The notes: generated from the letters alone by a model not told the origin. A stretch of DNA of 64,000 nucleotides from Thalassobius sp047123305 (GCF_047123305.1 NZ_CP138918.1:2604001-2668000); one strand, 5' to 3'; shown: positions 33,873-43,214, numbered from the stretch's first letter. A program made the numbers and translations.

Positions 33873-35477
33873 ATGTTTTCCAAACCGATTAAGACCGCAA
33901 TGGCGGCAGCATTGGTTCTGACATCCACCGGCGCGCCTGTTTTGGCAGATAACCTTGGTGCCGCGATCGTTGGTGGGATTATCGGCGGGGCGCTGCTGAA
34001 TGAGGCCAATAAGAACAAGCGGAAAACCTACTCCAGCTCGGCCAACTCCGCAGTGCGTCAACAGAATCGCGAAACGCAAACCTCGTTGAATTACTTCGGT
34101 TTCCCCGCAGGCAGCCCCGATGGTGTGATGGGCAAACGCTCGCGTCAGGCAGTGGCGCAGTATCAGGCCTATATGGGCTATCCCGCCACCGGCAAGCTGA
34201 CCCAATACGAACGGGATTTTCTGGTCTCCTCCTATTCCCGCGCCCAAATCGGCGGGCCGCAGGTGATCAAGGCGATGCAGGGCCCGAACGGTGTGCGCAG
34301 CCTGCTGCATACGTGGCGGGACGAATCGATGGGCACCACAACCGCCGGCCTAACCACCGGGTACGGCGGCCTCCCGGTTGAGGTCAGCCAGGCCATTGAC
34401 GAAATTGCCGCCAGCTCCGATCCCAGCGCCGACCAGCTGATGCAGCGGTCTGGCTTTATGCAGCTGGCGGATCTGAACGGGGATGGCAAGAACGACTATA
34501 TTCTCGACACCGCTGTGTCCGGTAGCAGCTTCTGGTGCGGGGCGGCGAATTGTACCGTTATGGTCTTTGCCTCCAGCCCGCAGGGTTATCAGCGCAGTGA
34601 CTTCCTGGCCCGTGGTGTGACCACGGCCAGTTTCCAGTGTCAGCAGACCGTGTGCCGCATGGTCGATGCTCCGGCAACCACCACCGCCGCTGTACAGCAA
34701 CCGGTCCAACAACCTCCGGCCCAGCAACCTGTGACCCAGATGGCCTCGGCTCAGGCGCAACCGCTCGGCGGCATTCAGCCCTTTGCCCTGGCGGGAGAGG
34801 AAACACCGGCAGCTTCGCTGGCCAGCCATTGCAGCAAGGTCAGCCTGATGACCAATTCCAATGGTGGCTTTGTCACCCTGGCAAACCTCAGCGATCCGTC
34901 CTTTGCCCTGGGCGAGCAGTTCTGCCTGACCCGCACCTATGCCATCGGCAATGGCGAAAACATGGTGGCCAAGGTGCAGGGGGCAACGGCTGCGCAGATC
35001 GATGCACAATGCGACGCTTTCGGCCCCGCCACCGCACCCTATGTGGCCCAGCTGGCAGCCGAACCCGCGATGGAGGTTATGGGCGAGGTGCAGAAATTTG
35101 TCCTCGGTTCCAACATGTCACTGGCGCAGCTGCAAAACACCGCTCAAATCTGTCTCTATTCCGGCTATCGTCGGGACAACATGGATGTGGCACTGGGATC
35201 CGCCCTGTTAATGGTCGGCACCGGCCAGGCGCCCTACGCTGAACTTGTCGGCCATCACCTGTCGCAGGGGTTCGGGGTGGAAACTTCCGCGGATCTGTCG
35301 CGCGATTGGTACGGTCTGGCCGTCACCGCGCTGGAAGGGGGCGCAGCCCCCGCCTTTGCTCCGGGCCAGCCAGAACGTGTTGCCCTGATCAAGGCTGCCT
35401 CCGAAGGTTTGGGCGGCGCAATGGCGCTTCCTGCCTCCAGCAACACCGGTGCTTTGCCAACATTTACCCTGGAATGA
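33873..35477 (+). CDS. Secreted peptidoglycan-binding domain protein
   Basis: A 534-residue protein with a signal peptide (cleavage near residue 26, PVLA) and a PG_binding_1-like region at about residues 60-115 (TSLNYFGFPAGSPDGVMGKRSRQAVAQYQAYMGYPATGKL). A Gln/Pro-rich linker follows at about 272-295, then a C-terminal region of unknown fold with several cysteines. AGGAGGAAAG is an excellent ribosome site for the ATG at 33873. It is probably periplasmic, attached to the wall through the N-terminal domain. Confidence 0.85.
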   Translation: MFSKPIKTAMAAALVLTSTGAPVLADNLGAAIVGGIIGGALLNEANKNKRKTYSSSANSAVRQQNRETQTSLNYFGFPAGSPDGVMGKRSRQAVAQYQAYMGYPATGKLTQYERDFLVSSYSRAQIGGPQVIKAMQGPNGVRSLLHTWRDESMGTTTAGLTTGYGGLPVEVSQAIDEIAASSDPSADQLMQRSGFMQLADLNGDGKNDYILDTAVSGSSFWCGAANCTVMVFASSPQGYQRSDFLARGVTTASFQCQQTVCRMVDAPATTTAAVQQPVQQPPAQQPVTQMASAQAQPLGGIQPFALAGEETPAASLASHCSKVSLMTNSNGGFVTLANLSDPSFALGEQFCLTRTYAIGNGENMVAKVQGATAAQIDAQCDAFGPATAPYVAQLAAEPAMEVMGEVQKFVLGSNMSLAQLQNTAQICLYSGYRRDNMDVALGSALLMVGTGQAPYAELVGHHLSQGFGVETSADLSRDWYGLAVTALEGGAAPAFAPGQPERVALIKAASEGLGGAMALPASSNTGALPTFTLE

Positions 35478-35508
35478 CTGGCTAACACGCTGAAATAAAA
35501 GAAATAGA

Positions 35509-35532
35509 AAGGCGGTTCCCTGGCCGCCTTTT
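35509..35532 (+). terminator. Terminator after the peptidoglycan-binding protein gene
   Basis: AAGGCGG / CCGCCTT stem with an 8-base loop followed by TT, about 30 bases after the stop codon. Confidence 0.7.
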
Positions 35533-35624
35533 CGTCCCCCGCAACAAATTCCTGACAAAGCGCAATTTGCCCCTTCACATCGCCGAACAGCTGTTTTATA
35601 CGCGCTGCACCTACCTGATCACGT

Positions 35625-35711
35625 GCGGTCGTGGCGGAATTGGTAGACGCGCAGCGTTGAGGTCGCTGTTCCTTAACCGGAGTGGAAGTTCGAGTCTTCT
35701 CGACCGCACCA
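35625..35711 (+). tRNA. tRNA-Leu (anticodon GAG)
   Basis: An 87-base cloverleaf with acceptor arms GCGGTCG / CGACCGC, D-arm region GTGGCGGAATTGGTAGAC, anticodon stem CAGCG / CGCTG with loop TTGAGGT (GAG at 35659-35661), a long variable arm and the T loop GTTCGAGTC. A encoded CCA end lies at 35709-35711. The long variable arm confirms a leucine tRNA; it reads CUC and CUU. Confidence 0.97.
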
Positions 35712-35827
35712 ATCTTCTTAGAGATTGAAAAGAAATCAGAAATCGGATGCTTAGGCACCGGTTTGATGCGTCGTCCTGGTGCGTCTGGTTTCGAAACCTT
35801 ACCCAAACTGACCGGACAGACAGGTCG

Positions 35828-35840
35828 CTATCCTTTTGGG
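35828..35840 (-). promoter_or_regulatory. Recurrent motif upstream of the algF-like gene
   Basis: CTATCCTTTTGGG on the plus strand, 74 bases before the algF start. The same motif occurs upstream of the alg44-like gene, algA and the kinase operon; it is a probable binding site for a common regulator. Confidence 0.55.
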
Positions 35841-35914
35841 CCTGTGGCACGTCCTTTGGCCTGACCTGCGTGGAACTTGCGGCTGCTACCTCATTTAACA
35901 AAGAGGAGTCAGTC

Positions 35915-36505
35915 ATGCCGTTCAAAACCCTGTCCACCCTTATGCTCTGTTCCCTTTTTCTTGCGGGCACGGGCGCCGCACAAGAGCAAACCGAGGCCGC
36001 GCTTTATGACCGACCCTTGCCGGAGGATGCGGTGTTCCTGCGCTGGCTTGGAAGCAAAGCGATGCCCCAGGAATTGCGGCTTGCCACGCTGCCGCCTGCC
36101 TCAACAGATTTCCATCCGCTGTCTGCGATGCACCTCCAGGGGGCAACGGCAGGGCATTATTACAGCGTGGTGCCCGGGCCTGATGGGCAGCCCCGGCTGA
36201 TAGCCGAGCCACAAAGGGGTAAGAAATCCAAGGTGCACCTTATCCTGCTGAACGCCTCCCCCCAGCCGGTGCGTCTGGTATTGGCCGGCAAGCAGGCGGA
36301 GGTGGTCAAACGCACCGATGCCTTTGCCAGCGGTGGTCGGATGGTCAACCCTGTGGCGGCAGAGCTGGCGGTGCTGTCGGATGACGGCCAGCAGATTGGC
36401 GTGGTTTCGGTCGCACTGCGGCGCGGTCAGAATGTCACGGTCCTAGTCGACAGTGAAGGCGTGCGGTTGGTCGAAAATCGCTTTGGCGCCGTGCTGGGGG
36501 AGTGA
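35915..36505 (+). CDS. algF: AlgF-like alginate O-acetylation protein
   Basis: A 196-residue periplasmic protein with a signal peptide (about residues 1-20, GTGAAQ) and the AlgF pattern: LYDRPLPEDAVFLRWL, then a beta-rich region with VHLILLNASPQPVRLVL and a final GVRLVENRF. AlgF works with AlgI and AlgJ to acetylate alginate. The family assignment rests on these patterns and on algI following directly. AAGAGGAG precedes the ATG at 35915; the longer open frame upstream reaches back toward the tRNA and is not coding. It opens the polysaccharide cluster. Confidence 0.78.
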   Translation: MPFKTLSTLMLCSLFLAGTGAAQEQTEAALYDRPLPEDAVFLRWLGSKAMPQELRLATLPPASTDFHPLSAMHLQGATAGHYYSVVPGPDGQPRLIAEPQRGKKSKVHLILLNASPQPVRLVLAGKQAEVVKRTDAFASGGRMVNPVAAELAVLSDDGQQIGVVSVALRRGQNVTVLVDSEGVRLVENRFGAVLGE

Positions 36506-36508
36506 GCG

Positions 36509-37912
36509 ATGATTTTCTCCACCCCAATGTTCATTTTTGGATTCTTGCCGATCTTTCTGGCGATTTACTATCTCGCACCCAGGTCTCTGAAATCCTTGGT
36601 GATCCTAACTGGCAGCGCGGTGTTTTATGCCTGGTGGCGGCTTGATTTTCTGGCGCTGGTTCTGGCCATGGCGCTGGGCAGCTATGTGGCGGCTTATGGT
36701 GCGCACAGGGCGCAATCCGCCCGCACGCGCCGGCGCTGGGTGGCTGCTGGGGTGAGCGCGAACCTGTTGGTGCTGGGTTACTTTAAATACACCAACTTCA
36801 TTGTTGGTAACGCCGGGACCGTCTGGCAGGCGATTGGCCGTGGTGAGATCACCAGCCCCGAAATCATCCTGCCCATTGGCCTGTCGTTTCTGACGTTTCA
36901 ATGCATCAGCTATGTGATTGATGTCGCCCGCGGCTCTGCGCCGCCCGCCCGCAATATCTGGGATTTTCTGGCGTTCTCAACGTTGTTTCCGCAACTGATT
37001 GCGGGGCCGGTGCTACGCTACAAGGATATTGCGGCGCAGTTTTCGACGCGGCAGCATTCGCTTGCGCTGTTCCTGGCCGGCGTGCGGCGATTTGCACTGG
37101 GGCTGGGGATGAAGATCCTAATCGCAGACAGCGTGGCCCCTCTGGTGGATCGTCAATTTGCGCTGGCAACCCCAACAGGGGCGGAGGCCTGGCTGGGCGC
37201 TGCGGCCTATTCCGTGCAGCTGTTCTTTGATTTTGCCGGTTACAGCGCGATGGCGATTGGGTTGGGGCTGATGATTGGCTTCCGGTTTATGGAGAATTTC
37301 AACGCGCCGTATATTGCGCGTTCGGTGACGGAGTTCTGGCAGCGCTGGCATATCAGCCTGTCCACCTGGCTGCGCGACTACCTCTATATCCCGCTGGGGG
37401 GCAACCGCCGTGGCGTGTGGCGGACCTATCGCAACCTCCTGTTAACGATGGTGCTTGGCGGGCTGTGGCACGGAGCAAACTGGACCTTTGTTTTGTGGGG
37501 GATGTGGCATGGCGGCTGGATGGCGTTGGAACGCAGATTGGGGGCAAAAGGTCGCCGGACGGTCTGGCCACGTGGGTTCGCCTGGGGCTGGACTTTGGCG
37601 CTGGTAATGCTGGGCTGGGTGATGTTTCGGGCGCCGGATGTTGCGACGGCCTGGTCGATGTATCGCGGTATGTTTGGCCTCAATGCGTGGGAGATCCGGG
37701 GCGAGGTGTGGATGTTGATCCGGCCCAGTGAATGGATCGCCTTAGCGGTTGGGGCAGTTCTGGCATTTGCCCCTGGGCTGCCTAAATTGCCGGTGCAACG
37801 GCCGCTGGGGCCTGTGGTTCTGCAACCGGTCGGAACACTGTTGCTGCTTGGTGTGGCAGTGATGGTGATGCAGGCCCGCAGCGACTCTCCGTTCCTGTAC
37901 TTCCAATTCTAA
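36509..37912 (+). CDS. algI: AlgI-type MBOAT O-acetyltransferase
   Basis: A 467-residue membrane-bound O-acyltransferase with about ten helices. It contains FLPIFLAIYYLAPRSLK at the N terminus, the ARSVTEFWQRWHISLSTWLRDYLYIPLGGNR signature and the catalytic His321 in GGLWHGANWTF. AlgI carries acetyl groups across the inner membrane to AlgJ/AlgX. It starts three bases after the AlgF stop, and an AlgJ-like gene follows within ten bases. Confidence 0.93.
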   Translation: MIFSTPMFIFGFLPIFLAIYYLAPRSLKSLVILTGSAVFYAWWRLDFLALVLAMALGSYVAAYGAHRAQSARTRRRWVAAGVSANLLVLGYFKYTNFIVGNAGTVWQAIGRGEITSPEIILPIGLSFLTFQCISYVIDVARGSAPPARNIWDFLAFSTLFPQLIAGPVLRYKDIAAQFSTRQHSLALFLAGVRRFALGLGMKILIADSVAPLVDRQFALATPTGAEAWLGAAAYSVQLFFDFAGYSAMAIGLGLMIGFRFMENFNAPYIARSVTEFWQRWHISLSTWLRDYLYIPLGGNRRGVWRTYRNLLLTMVLGGLWHGANWTFVLWGMWHGGWMALERRLGAKGRRTVWPRGFAWGWTLALVMLGWVMFRAPDVATAWSMYRGMFGLNAWEIRGEVWMLIRPSEWIALAVGAVLAFAPGLPKLPVQRPLGPVVLQPVGTLLLLGVAVMVMQARSDSPFLYFQF

Positions 37913-37921
37913 GAGGGTGAG

Positions 37922-39001
37922 ATGATGTTGAAGTCCTATTCCTTGGCACAGCTGCAACAGCAAGTTTTTATTGGACTTTTGGCCGGGGCCGTTGGCTTCG
38001 CGGGTTGGCAGGGGCATCAGGCCGCCCGTGTTGAGGGGCCGCGTCCCCTGGCGGATGGCAGCTATCAGCGCCAGTATGAAAGCACTTTTGCGGGGGCCTT
38101 GCCGGGCCGCAGTCTCGGCACCGAGTTTTTCGCCGCTGCAAAACTTGCGCTATTGGGAGAGATGGCAGAGGGCGCTGTTATGGGGCGTGACGGTTGGCTG
38201 TTTACCACCGAAGAGCTGATGCCGCCCAAACACGTGTATGATTTGGCGGCAGAATTGCAGGCGGCCCGCGGCCACTTGGATCCATTGGGGGTGCAATTGC
38301 TGCCTGTGATCCTGCCCGACAAGGCGCGGGTGCATGCGGCGAAACTGCCGCGTCGCCGGTCCGCGCCCTATCAACAGCGTTACCCCAAGGCGCAAGCCTT
38401 GTTGGCGGCTGCGGGCTATCCCGTGGTGGACAGCCTCAGAGCCCTTCGCGCTGAGGGTTTCATGCGTACCGATACCCATTGGACACCCGCGGGCGCGCGC
38501 GCGGTTGCGGCGGAAATAGCGGCGCTTTTGCCGACAAGGGACAGCAGAGACAGAGGAGATTTCGAGACCGTTGCCTTGGAGACAGCCCCGTTTGACGGAG
38601 ACCTGACACGGTTTGCCGCGACGGGAAGGTTTGGGGGCTGGGCTGGCATCACACCGGAAGCGATCCAGACTTATGAAACCCACAGCCATGTGGTGCAGGA
38701 CCTTTTTGGCGATGTTGAGATCCCGGTGGTTCTTGTGGGGTCGTCCTTTTCGGCCAATCCAGCGTTTCACTTCGAAGGGTTTTTGAAGTCCGCACTGGGA
38801 CAGGATGTTTTGAACATGGCGCAGGTTGGGCGTGGCCCCTTCGCGCCGATGCATGCCTATTTGGGGTCGGAAGAATTGCGGGAAAATCCACCGGAAATTG
38901 TCATTTGGGAAATACCTGAACGCTATCTTTCGTTGGAGCCTTCGCCCGCACAGATGCCGCCCCTCAAAATTTCGCACACTCAGAATTCGCAAGGAGATTG
39001 A
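37922..39001 (+). CDS. algJ: AlgJ-like periplasmic SGNH O-acetyltransferase
   Basis: A 359-residue protein with an N-terminal membrane anchor (about residues 14-32) and a periplasmic SGNH-like domain: GRDGWLFTTEEL, the catalytic dyad in RTDTHWTPAGA (Asp184, His186) and VLVGSSFS with Ser275. This is the AlgJ/AlgX acetyltransferase pattern. The gene begins with two consecutive ATG codons behind GAGGGTGAG; either may be used. It lies between algI and a second SGNH gene. Confidence 0.85.
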   Translation: MMLKSYSLAQLQQQVFIGLLAGAVGFAGWQGHQAARVEGPRPLADGSYQRQYESTFAGALPGRSLGTEFFAAAKLALLGEMAEGAVMGRDGWLFTTEELMPPKHVYDLAAELQAARGHLDPLGVQLLPVILPDKARVHAAKLPRRRSAPYQQRYPKAQALLAAAGYPVVDSLRALRAEGFMRTDTHWTPAGARAVAAEIAALLPTRDSRDRGDFETVALETAPFDGDLTRFAATGRFGGWAGITPEAIQTYETHSHVVQDLFGDVEIPVVLVGSSFSANPAFHFEGFLKSALGQDVLNMAQVGRGPFAPMHAYLGSEELRENPPEIVIWEIPERYLSLEPSPAQMPPLKISHTQNSQGD

Positions 39002-39002
39002 T

Positions 39003-40022
39003 ATGAAACACCTTTTCAAACCCGTTTTCACCGTGATGTTTACGCTGGCGATGACACCTCTTGCGGCAAAACCCTATTGCGAGGCATTGCTGGACAAGGC
39101 GGCGCTGCCGGAAAAATACGCGCGCATTGCGCCGATTTACTCCGACACGGACACTGGCTGGATTTTCGCCAGCAACCAACTGCGGCAAAGCTATGAAATG
39201 AAAGACAAACCGCAGGCGTTGATGGACCGTATCGTGGCTGGGTTCGAGGCGCGGGGGGCGAAGCTGGCGATCCTGGTGGCGCCGCCCCGTCCGGTGATTG
39301 CCGGGCAGGGGGTCTTGCGCAGGACGATGGGGCAGGCCGCCGAGGACTATAATGTCGAGGCGGCGCGGGACAGTTTCCTGACCCTGCTTGCCGATTTGCG
39401 TGCCAGCGGGGCGATGGTTCCTGACCTCCAAAGCATGGTGCTGTCGGATACTGAGCTGCGTCGGCGCTATTACTTCCGCCGCGACACCCATTGGACCACC
39501 GTGGGTGCGGTGCGGTCTGCTGAAGCGCTGGCGGCAACAATTGCTGAAACCCAGCCCGATCTGATCGCTTATCAGCGCGATATTGTGGTTGAGTGGAAAG
39601 GCAAGATTGAAGAGAAAGGATCGCTTAGTGCTGTGGTGCAAAAGGTCTGCGGCGAACGGCCAAAACGCGAGGTGGCGCGCACAGCTGTCCTGGCCTCGGC
39701 CGGAGGGGATCTGCTGTCAGACATGGTTGCGGTACACAAACCGGTGGCGCTGGTCGGCACCAGTTTCTCGGATCGATACAAGCGCGATCATTACCGCGTG
39801 GCAGATGCACTGGCGGCCAGTCTGGGGGTGGAGGTTGAAAACCACTCGAAATCCGGCGGCGGCATGACCGGTTCGATGCTGGCCTTTCTGGCCTCCGGAC
39901 AACTGGAAAACGGCGCACATGATCTGGTGATCTGGGAGCTGCCTTACACGCAGAATTTCAATTCCACCAAACGTCTTGGCCAGATCGTCAAAGCGCTGGA
40001 GGCGCGTCCGATGACCAACTGA
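39003..40022 (+). CDS. AlgX/AlgJ-like SGNH O-acetyltransferase, second copy
   Basis: A 339-residue protein with a signal peptide (about 1-20, TPLAA), RRDTHWTTVGA (Asp161, His163) and VALVGTSFS (Ser254). AlgX of Pseudomonas has this catalytic domain plus a C-terminal carbohydrate-binding module; here the module is absent, so it may be an AlgX core or a second AlgJ. AAGGAGA precedes the ATG, which follows the previous stop by one base. It probably shares the acetylation step or acts on a different position of the polymer. Confidence 0.82.
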   Translation: MKHLFKPVFTVMFTLAMTPLAAKPYCEALLDKAALPEKYARIAPIYSDTDTGWIFASNQLRQSYEMKDKPQALMDRIVAGFEARGAKLAILVAPPRPVIAGQGVLRRTMGQAAEDYNVEAARDSFLTLLADLRASGAMVPDLQSMVLSDTELRRRYYFRRDTHWTTVGAVRSAEALAATIAETQPDLIAYQRDIVVEWKGKIEEKGSLSAVVQKVCGERPKREVARTAVLASAGGDLLSDMVAVHKPVALVGTSFSDRYKRDHYRVADALAASLGVEVENHSKSGGGMTGSMLAFLASGQLENGAHDLVIWELPYTQNFNSTKRLGQIVKALEARPMTN

Positions 40023-40039
40023 CCAGCTGCGGTAGCGCA

Positions 40040-40055
40040 TAACCCAAAGGATAGG
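40040..40055 (+). promoter_or_regulatory. Recurrent motif upstream of the alg44-like gene
   Basis: TAACCCAAAGGATAGG; its reverse complement is CTATCC-TTT-GGGTTA, matching the sites at 35828, 43215 and 49866. It lies about 100 bases before the alg44 start. Confidence 0.55.
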
Positions 40056-40155
40056 CGGGCTGACCCTACGCGGGTCGGACTGCCCACCCGAACCCTCTTT
40101 CGACGGCACAATTCTCCTAGGGTCTTCCGTGACGTGTTCAGTCTCGGAGGGTCTT

Positions 40156-41598
40156 ATGCGGGTAGAGCACACTGCACCCAGTCCTGATCTTGACTACAAG
40201 GTTCGGGCAACACTGACATTTGAAACGCCAGCAGGCGACCGGGTGGCGATCGAAGAGTGGTCGCTGAAAGGGTTGAAATGGCCCGAGGACAGCCCGGAGC
40301 GGCCTGAAACAGGTATGCTTTCCGTGCCGTTCCAAGGCATCGACGTGCGGTTTCCGGTGGAGTTGGAACCGGCGCCGGATACGGCCGAGATCTTTTTTAA
40401 GGACCTGACAGGGCGGCAGCGCGAAGCGTTGGCGATCTTCTACCGTTCCCTTTTGTCGGGCCGGATGGTCAGTTCTGGCGACGTGATCACCAGCCTTGAT
40501 ACCCCGATTGATCTGGTGCCGATTGAGGAAACCGAAGCCGAAGCTGAGGTGAAGGTCGGCCATCGCTGGCGCTTTGCCAATCTGGTGCGCTCGGTCCTGC
40601 ATGTCTCGATCTATAGCGCCATGTGTTTTGGCGTGATCGCCATTATCGGTTCCAATGTGTTTAACGCGGTGAACCGGATCGACATTCAGCATGGCCGCGT
40701 GATTGCCCCTGTAGGGGTGCTGGCGGCGCTGCAATCCGGACAGGTGACCGAGGTTCATGCCGCCAGTGGGGATATGGTCGCAGTTGGCGATCTGCTGGTG
40801 ACCATTGAGGATCCGGAAATTGCCGCCAAGTTGAAGTCGGCACGGGTGATCTATTCCAACACATCGGCGCAGCTGAAACAGGTTGAGAAGGCGCTGGCCC
40901 GTTTGGAAAAGCTGCGCAGCGTGAAAGACGAAGCGCTGCGTCTTCATGAGGTGCGGCTGGTGTTTGAGGCGCATCTGGGGCTCAAAGGGTTTCGCGATCT
41001 GGTGCAGCAATGGCAGCGTCTGCGCGATCAGGGATCGGAACTGGCGCTGAGCCGCGATCCGCTGGAGGTGACCCACCGTCTGCTGTTGCAGGAAACGCTG
41101 GAGCTGCGCCGACTGATGAAACGGCAGCGGTCCACACGCGACGGCTTTAAGGCATCGTTGAAAACCGCTCAGATCGTGGCCACCCAAGACGGTGTGTTGC
41201 GTGATATCCTGGTGCGCCCCGGTCAGTTTGTCCTGCGCGGCCAACCGGTTGTGGAAGTCGAAGATGACGCCCCGCGTCAGGCTGTCGGCTGGGTGTCGGA
41301 AAAATATGCCGAAACAATTTATGCAGGGATGCCGGCTTCGCTGGGGTTCAATGCCCGTGGACAGAGCACAGAGGTTCAGGGCCGGGTGAGCCATGTGCGG
41401 GCCGGTGACATTCCCAACCGCCCCGGGGAATACGGTATTGAGGTTACGGTCAGCGTGGACGGGCTCAGCAATGCCGCGCTGCGTCAGGCTCTGCCGATTG
41501 GGGCGCCGGTTAATCTGGATGCGGACCGGCTGATGCTGGCCACGCCGCGCCGTTGGTTTGCCGGGGTTTGGGCAGGCGTATTTGGCGGGGGGGCATAG
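40156..41598 (+). CDS. alg44: Alg44-like PilZ-HlyD membrane protein
   Basis: A 480-residue protein with an N-terminal PilZ-like domain (about residues 8-110), a membrane helix (about 145-165), an HlyD-like periplasmic arm (VIAPVGVLAALQSGQVTEVHAASGDMVAVGDLL, coiled coil near 235-330, then a beta-barrel half). Alg44 is the c-di-GMP-responsive partner of polymerase Alg8. The PilZ motif pair is incomplete: RxxxR reads DYKVR and [D/N]xSxxG reads EWSLKG. GGAGGG precedes the ATG at 40156; a GTG at 40129 is less likely. alg8 starts one base after its stop. Confidence 0.85.
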   Translation: MRVEHTAPSPDLDYKVRATLTFETPAGDRVAIEEWSLKGLKWPEDSPERPETGMLSVPFQGIDVRFPVELEPAPDTAEIFFKDLTGRQREALAIFYRSLLSGRMVSSGDVITSLDTPIDLVPIEETEAEAEVKVGHRWRFANLVRSVLHVSIYSAMCFGVIAIIGSNVFNAVNRIDIQHGRVIAPVGVLAALQSGQVTEVHAASGDMVAVGDLLVTIEDPEIAAKLKSARVIYSNTSAQLKQVEKALARLEKLRSVKDEALRLHEVRLVFEAHLGLKGFRDLVQQWQRLRDQGSELALSRDPLEVTHRLLLQETLELRRLMKRQRSTRDGFKASLKTAQIVATQDGVLRDILVRPGQFVLRGQPVVEVEDDAPRQAVGWVSEKYAETIYAGMPASLGFNARGQSTEVQGRVSHVRAGDIPNRPGEYGIEVTVSVDGLSNAALRQALPIGAPVNLDADRLMLATPRRWFAGVWAGVFGGGA

Positions 41599-41599
41599 G

Positions 41600-43189
41600 A
41601 TGTATAGCCCCGAAAGTGAATATGAGTTCGACAAGGACCTTGCCGTCCGCTTGCGCACTTTTGAGCAGCCCGCGCCCAGCTATCTGCGCCGCTGGGCCTT
41701 GCCGCATGTGGTGATCCTGCTGGTCACGGCGCTGGTGTTGCAATGGTTGCTGTTCAACAAACCGAACCGGTATTTCAACCCCGAGGTGCTGCATATCTCG
41801 CTGATCCTGGGCTTCCTTGGAATCTGGCGGTTTGGCTGGTGGTTTACCCATTCGGTACGCGCGGCTTATTGGGGCAATCTGGTCTGGCCGGGCATGCGGC
41901 AAAAGGCGGATGACCTCTGGGCGGCGGGCTGGCGGCCAAAACGTCTTCATGTGCAGATGACCACCTATTATGAGGAGCCTTCGATCACCAAGCGGGTCAT
42001 CGGTTCAATGCTGGGACAGGTGCGGCGCGAAGGTATCCCGACCACGATTTATATCGGCACCGGCAGCCCTTATGACGAAAACATCATTCGCGACTTTGTC
42101 GAGACCTACGCCCAGGACATCCCCGATGAATTGGCGAAACTGGTCTTTGTGCGGCAAAACCAGCCCGGCAAACGCATGGCGATCGGCTTGATCCTGCGGG
42201 CCATGTGCCGCGAAGAGGTGGATCCTGATGATCTGGTGATCTTTATGGATGGCGATGCGCTTTATGGCGGCGATGTTTTGCAGAAATGTCTGCCAATGTT
42301 TGCCGCCGATCCCGAACTGGGCGCGCTAACCACCGACGAAGAGGTGATCTGCTACGGCCCGGATTGGATTGCCCGCTGGTTGGACATGCGATTTGCCCAG
42401 CGTCGGCTGGCCATGCAGAGCCATGCGCTGGCGGGGCGGGTGCTGACCTTGACCGGGCGGATGAGTGTCTTTCGGGCCCAACATATCCTGACCCGAGAGT
42501 TTATCCGCAACATCGAGGCGGATCATCTGGATCATTGGCTGTGGGGCCGGTTCCGTTTCCTGTCGGGCGATGACAAATCAAGCTGGTATCGCCTGCTGAG
42601 CGGCGGTGTAAAAATGACCTATGTGCCGGACGCCACAGTCTACACTATCGAGGTCATTAAGGAAAACGGCATGGCGCGGATGGTGCAGAACTTCCGTCGC
42701 TGGTCCGGCAATATGCTGCGCAACGGCGCCCGCGCCATCGCGCTGGGGCCGCGAAGGATGCCGTTTTTCATCTGGTGGTGCGTGGTGGATCAGCGGATTG
42801 CCATGTGGACCATGATGGTCAGCCCGATCATGGCGGTGCTCGCCTCGTTCATTCAGCCTGGATATTTCTGGAACTGCATTATCTGGGTCGTGTTCTCGCG
42901 GGTGGTGCTGTCGCTGTTCCTGTTTGGCTATTCCCGCAAGGCCGATATGAGCTGGCCGTTCATCCTCTACCTCAATCAGGTGATCAACGCCTCGGTGAAG
43001 ATCTATATGATCTTCCACCTGTCCAAACAGAAATGGTCCAATCGCGGCAATCAGTCAGCCGGTGGCGGCACCAGCCTGATGGATCGCCTGCGCAATGGGT
43101 TTGCGCTGTTTCAGCTGTTCACTGCGTTGGGCGTTTTTCTGACTGCGATCATGAGCTACATGGGCATGCTGGAAAACCCGTTCTTCTGA
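41600..43189 (+). CDS. alg8: Alg8-like processive GT2 polymerase
   Basis: A 529-residue inner-membrane glycosyltransferase with two N-terminal helices, a GT-A domain (TTYYEEPSITKRVIGSML, VIFMDGDALYGGD with Asp217/Asp219, EADHLDHWLWGRFRFLSGDDKS, QNFRRWSGNMLRNGARAI from Gln363) and C-terminal helices. It matches Alg8, which polymerises GDP-mannuronate. It overlaps operonically with alg44. AlgD and AlgA for making GDP-mannuronate are downstream, supporting a mannuronate-based polymer. Confidence 0.9.
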   Translation: MYSPESEYEFDKDLAVRLRTFEQPAPSYLRRWALPHVVILLVTALVLQWLLFNKPNRYFNPEVLHISLILGFLGIWRFGWWFTHSVRAAYWGNLVWPGMRQKADDLWAAGWRPKRLHVQMTTYYEEPSITKRVIGSMLGQVRREGIPTTIYIGTGSPYDENIIRDFVETYAQDIPDELAKLVFVRQNQPGKRMAIGLILRAMCREEVDPDDLVIFMDGDALYGGDVLQKCLPMFAADPELGALTTDEEVICYGPDWIARWLDMRFAQRRLAMQSHALAGRVLTLTGRMSVFRAQHILTREFIRNIEADHLDHWLWGRFRFLSGDDKSSWYRLLSGGVKMTYVPDATVYTIEVIKENGMARMVQNFRRWSGNMLRNGARAIALGPRRMPFFIWWCVVDQRIAMWTMMVSPIMAVLASFIQPGYFWNCIIWVVFSRVVLSLFLFGYSRKADMSWPFILYLNQVINASVKIYMIFHLSKQKWSNRGNQSAGGGTSLMDRLRNGFALFQLFTALGVFLTAIMSYMGMLENPFF

Positions 43190-43214
43190 CCAGCCCTACG
43201 CCTCTGCGCCCCGC

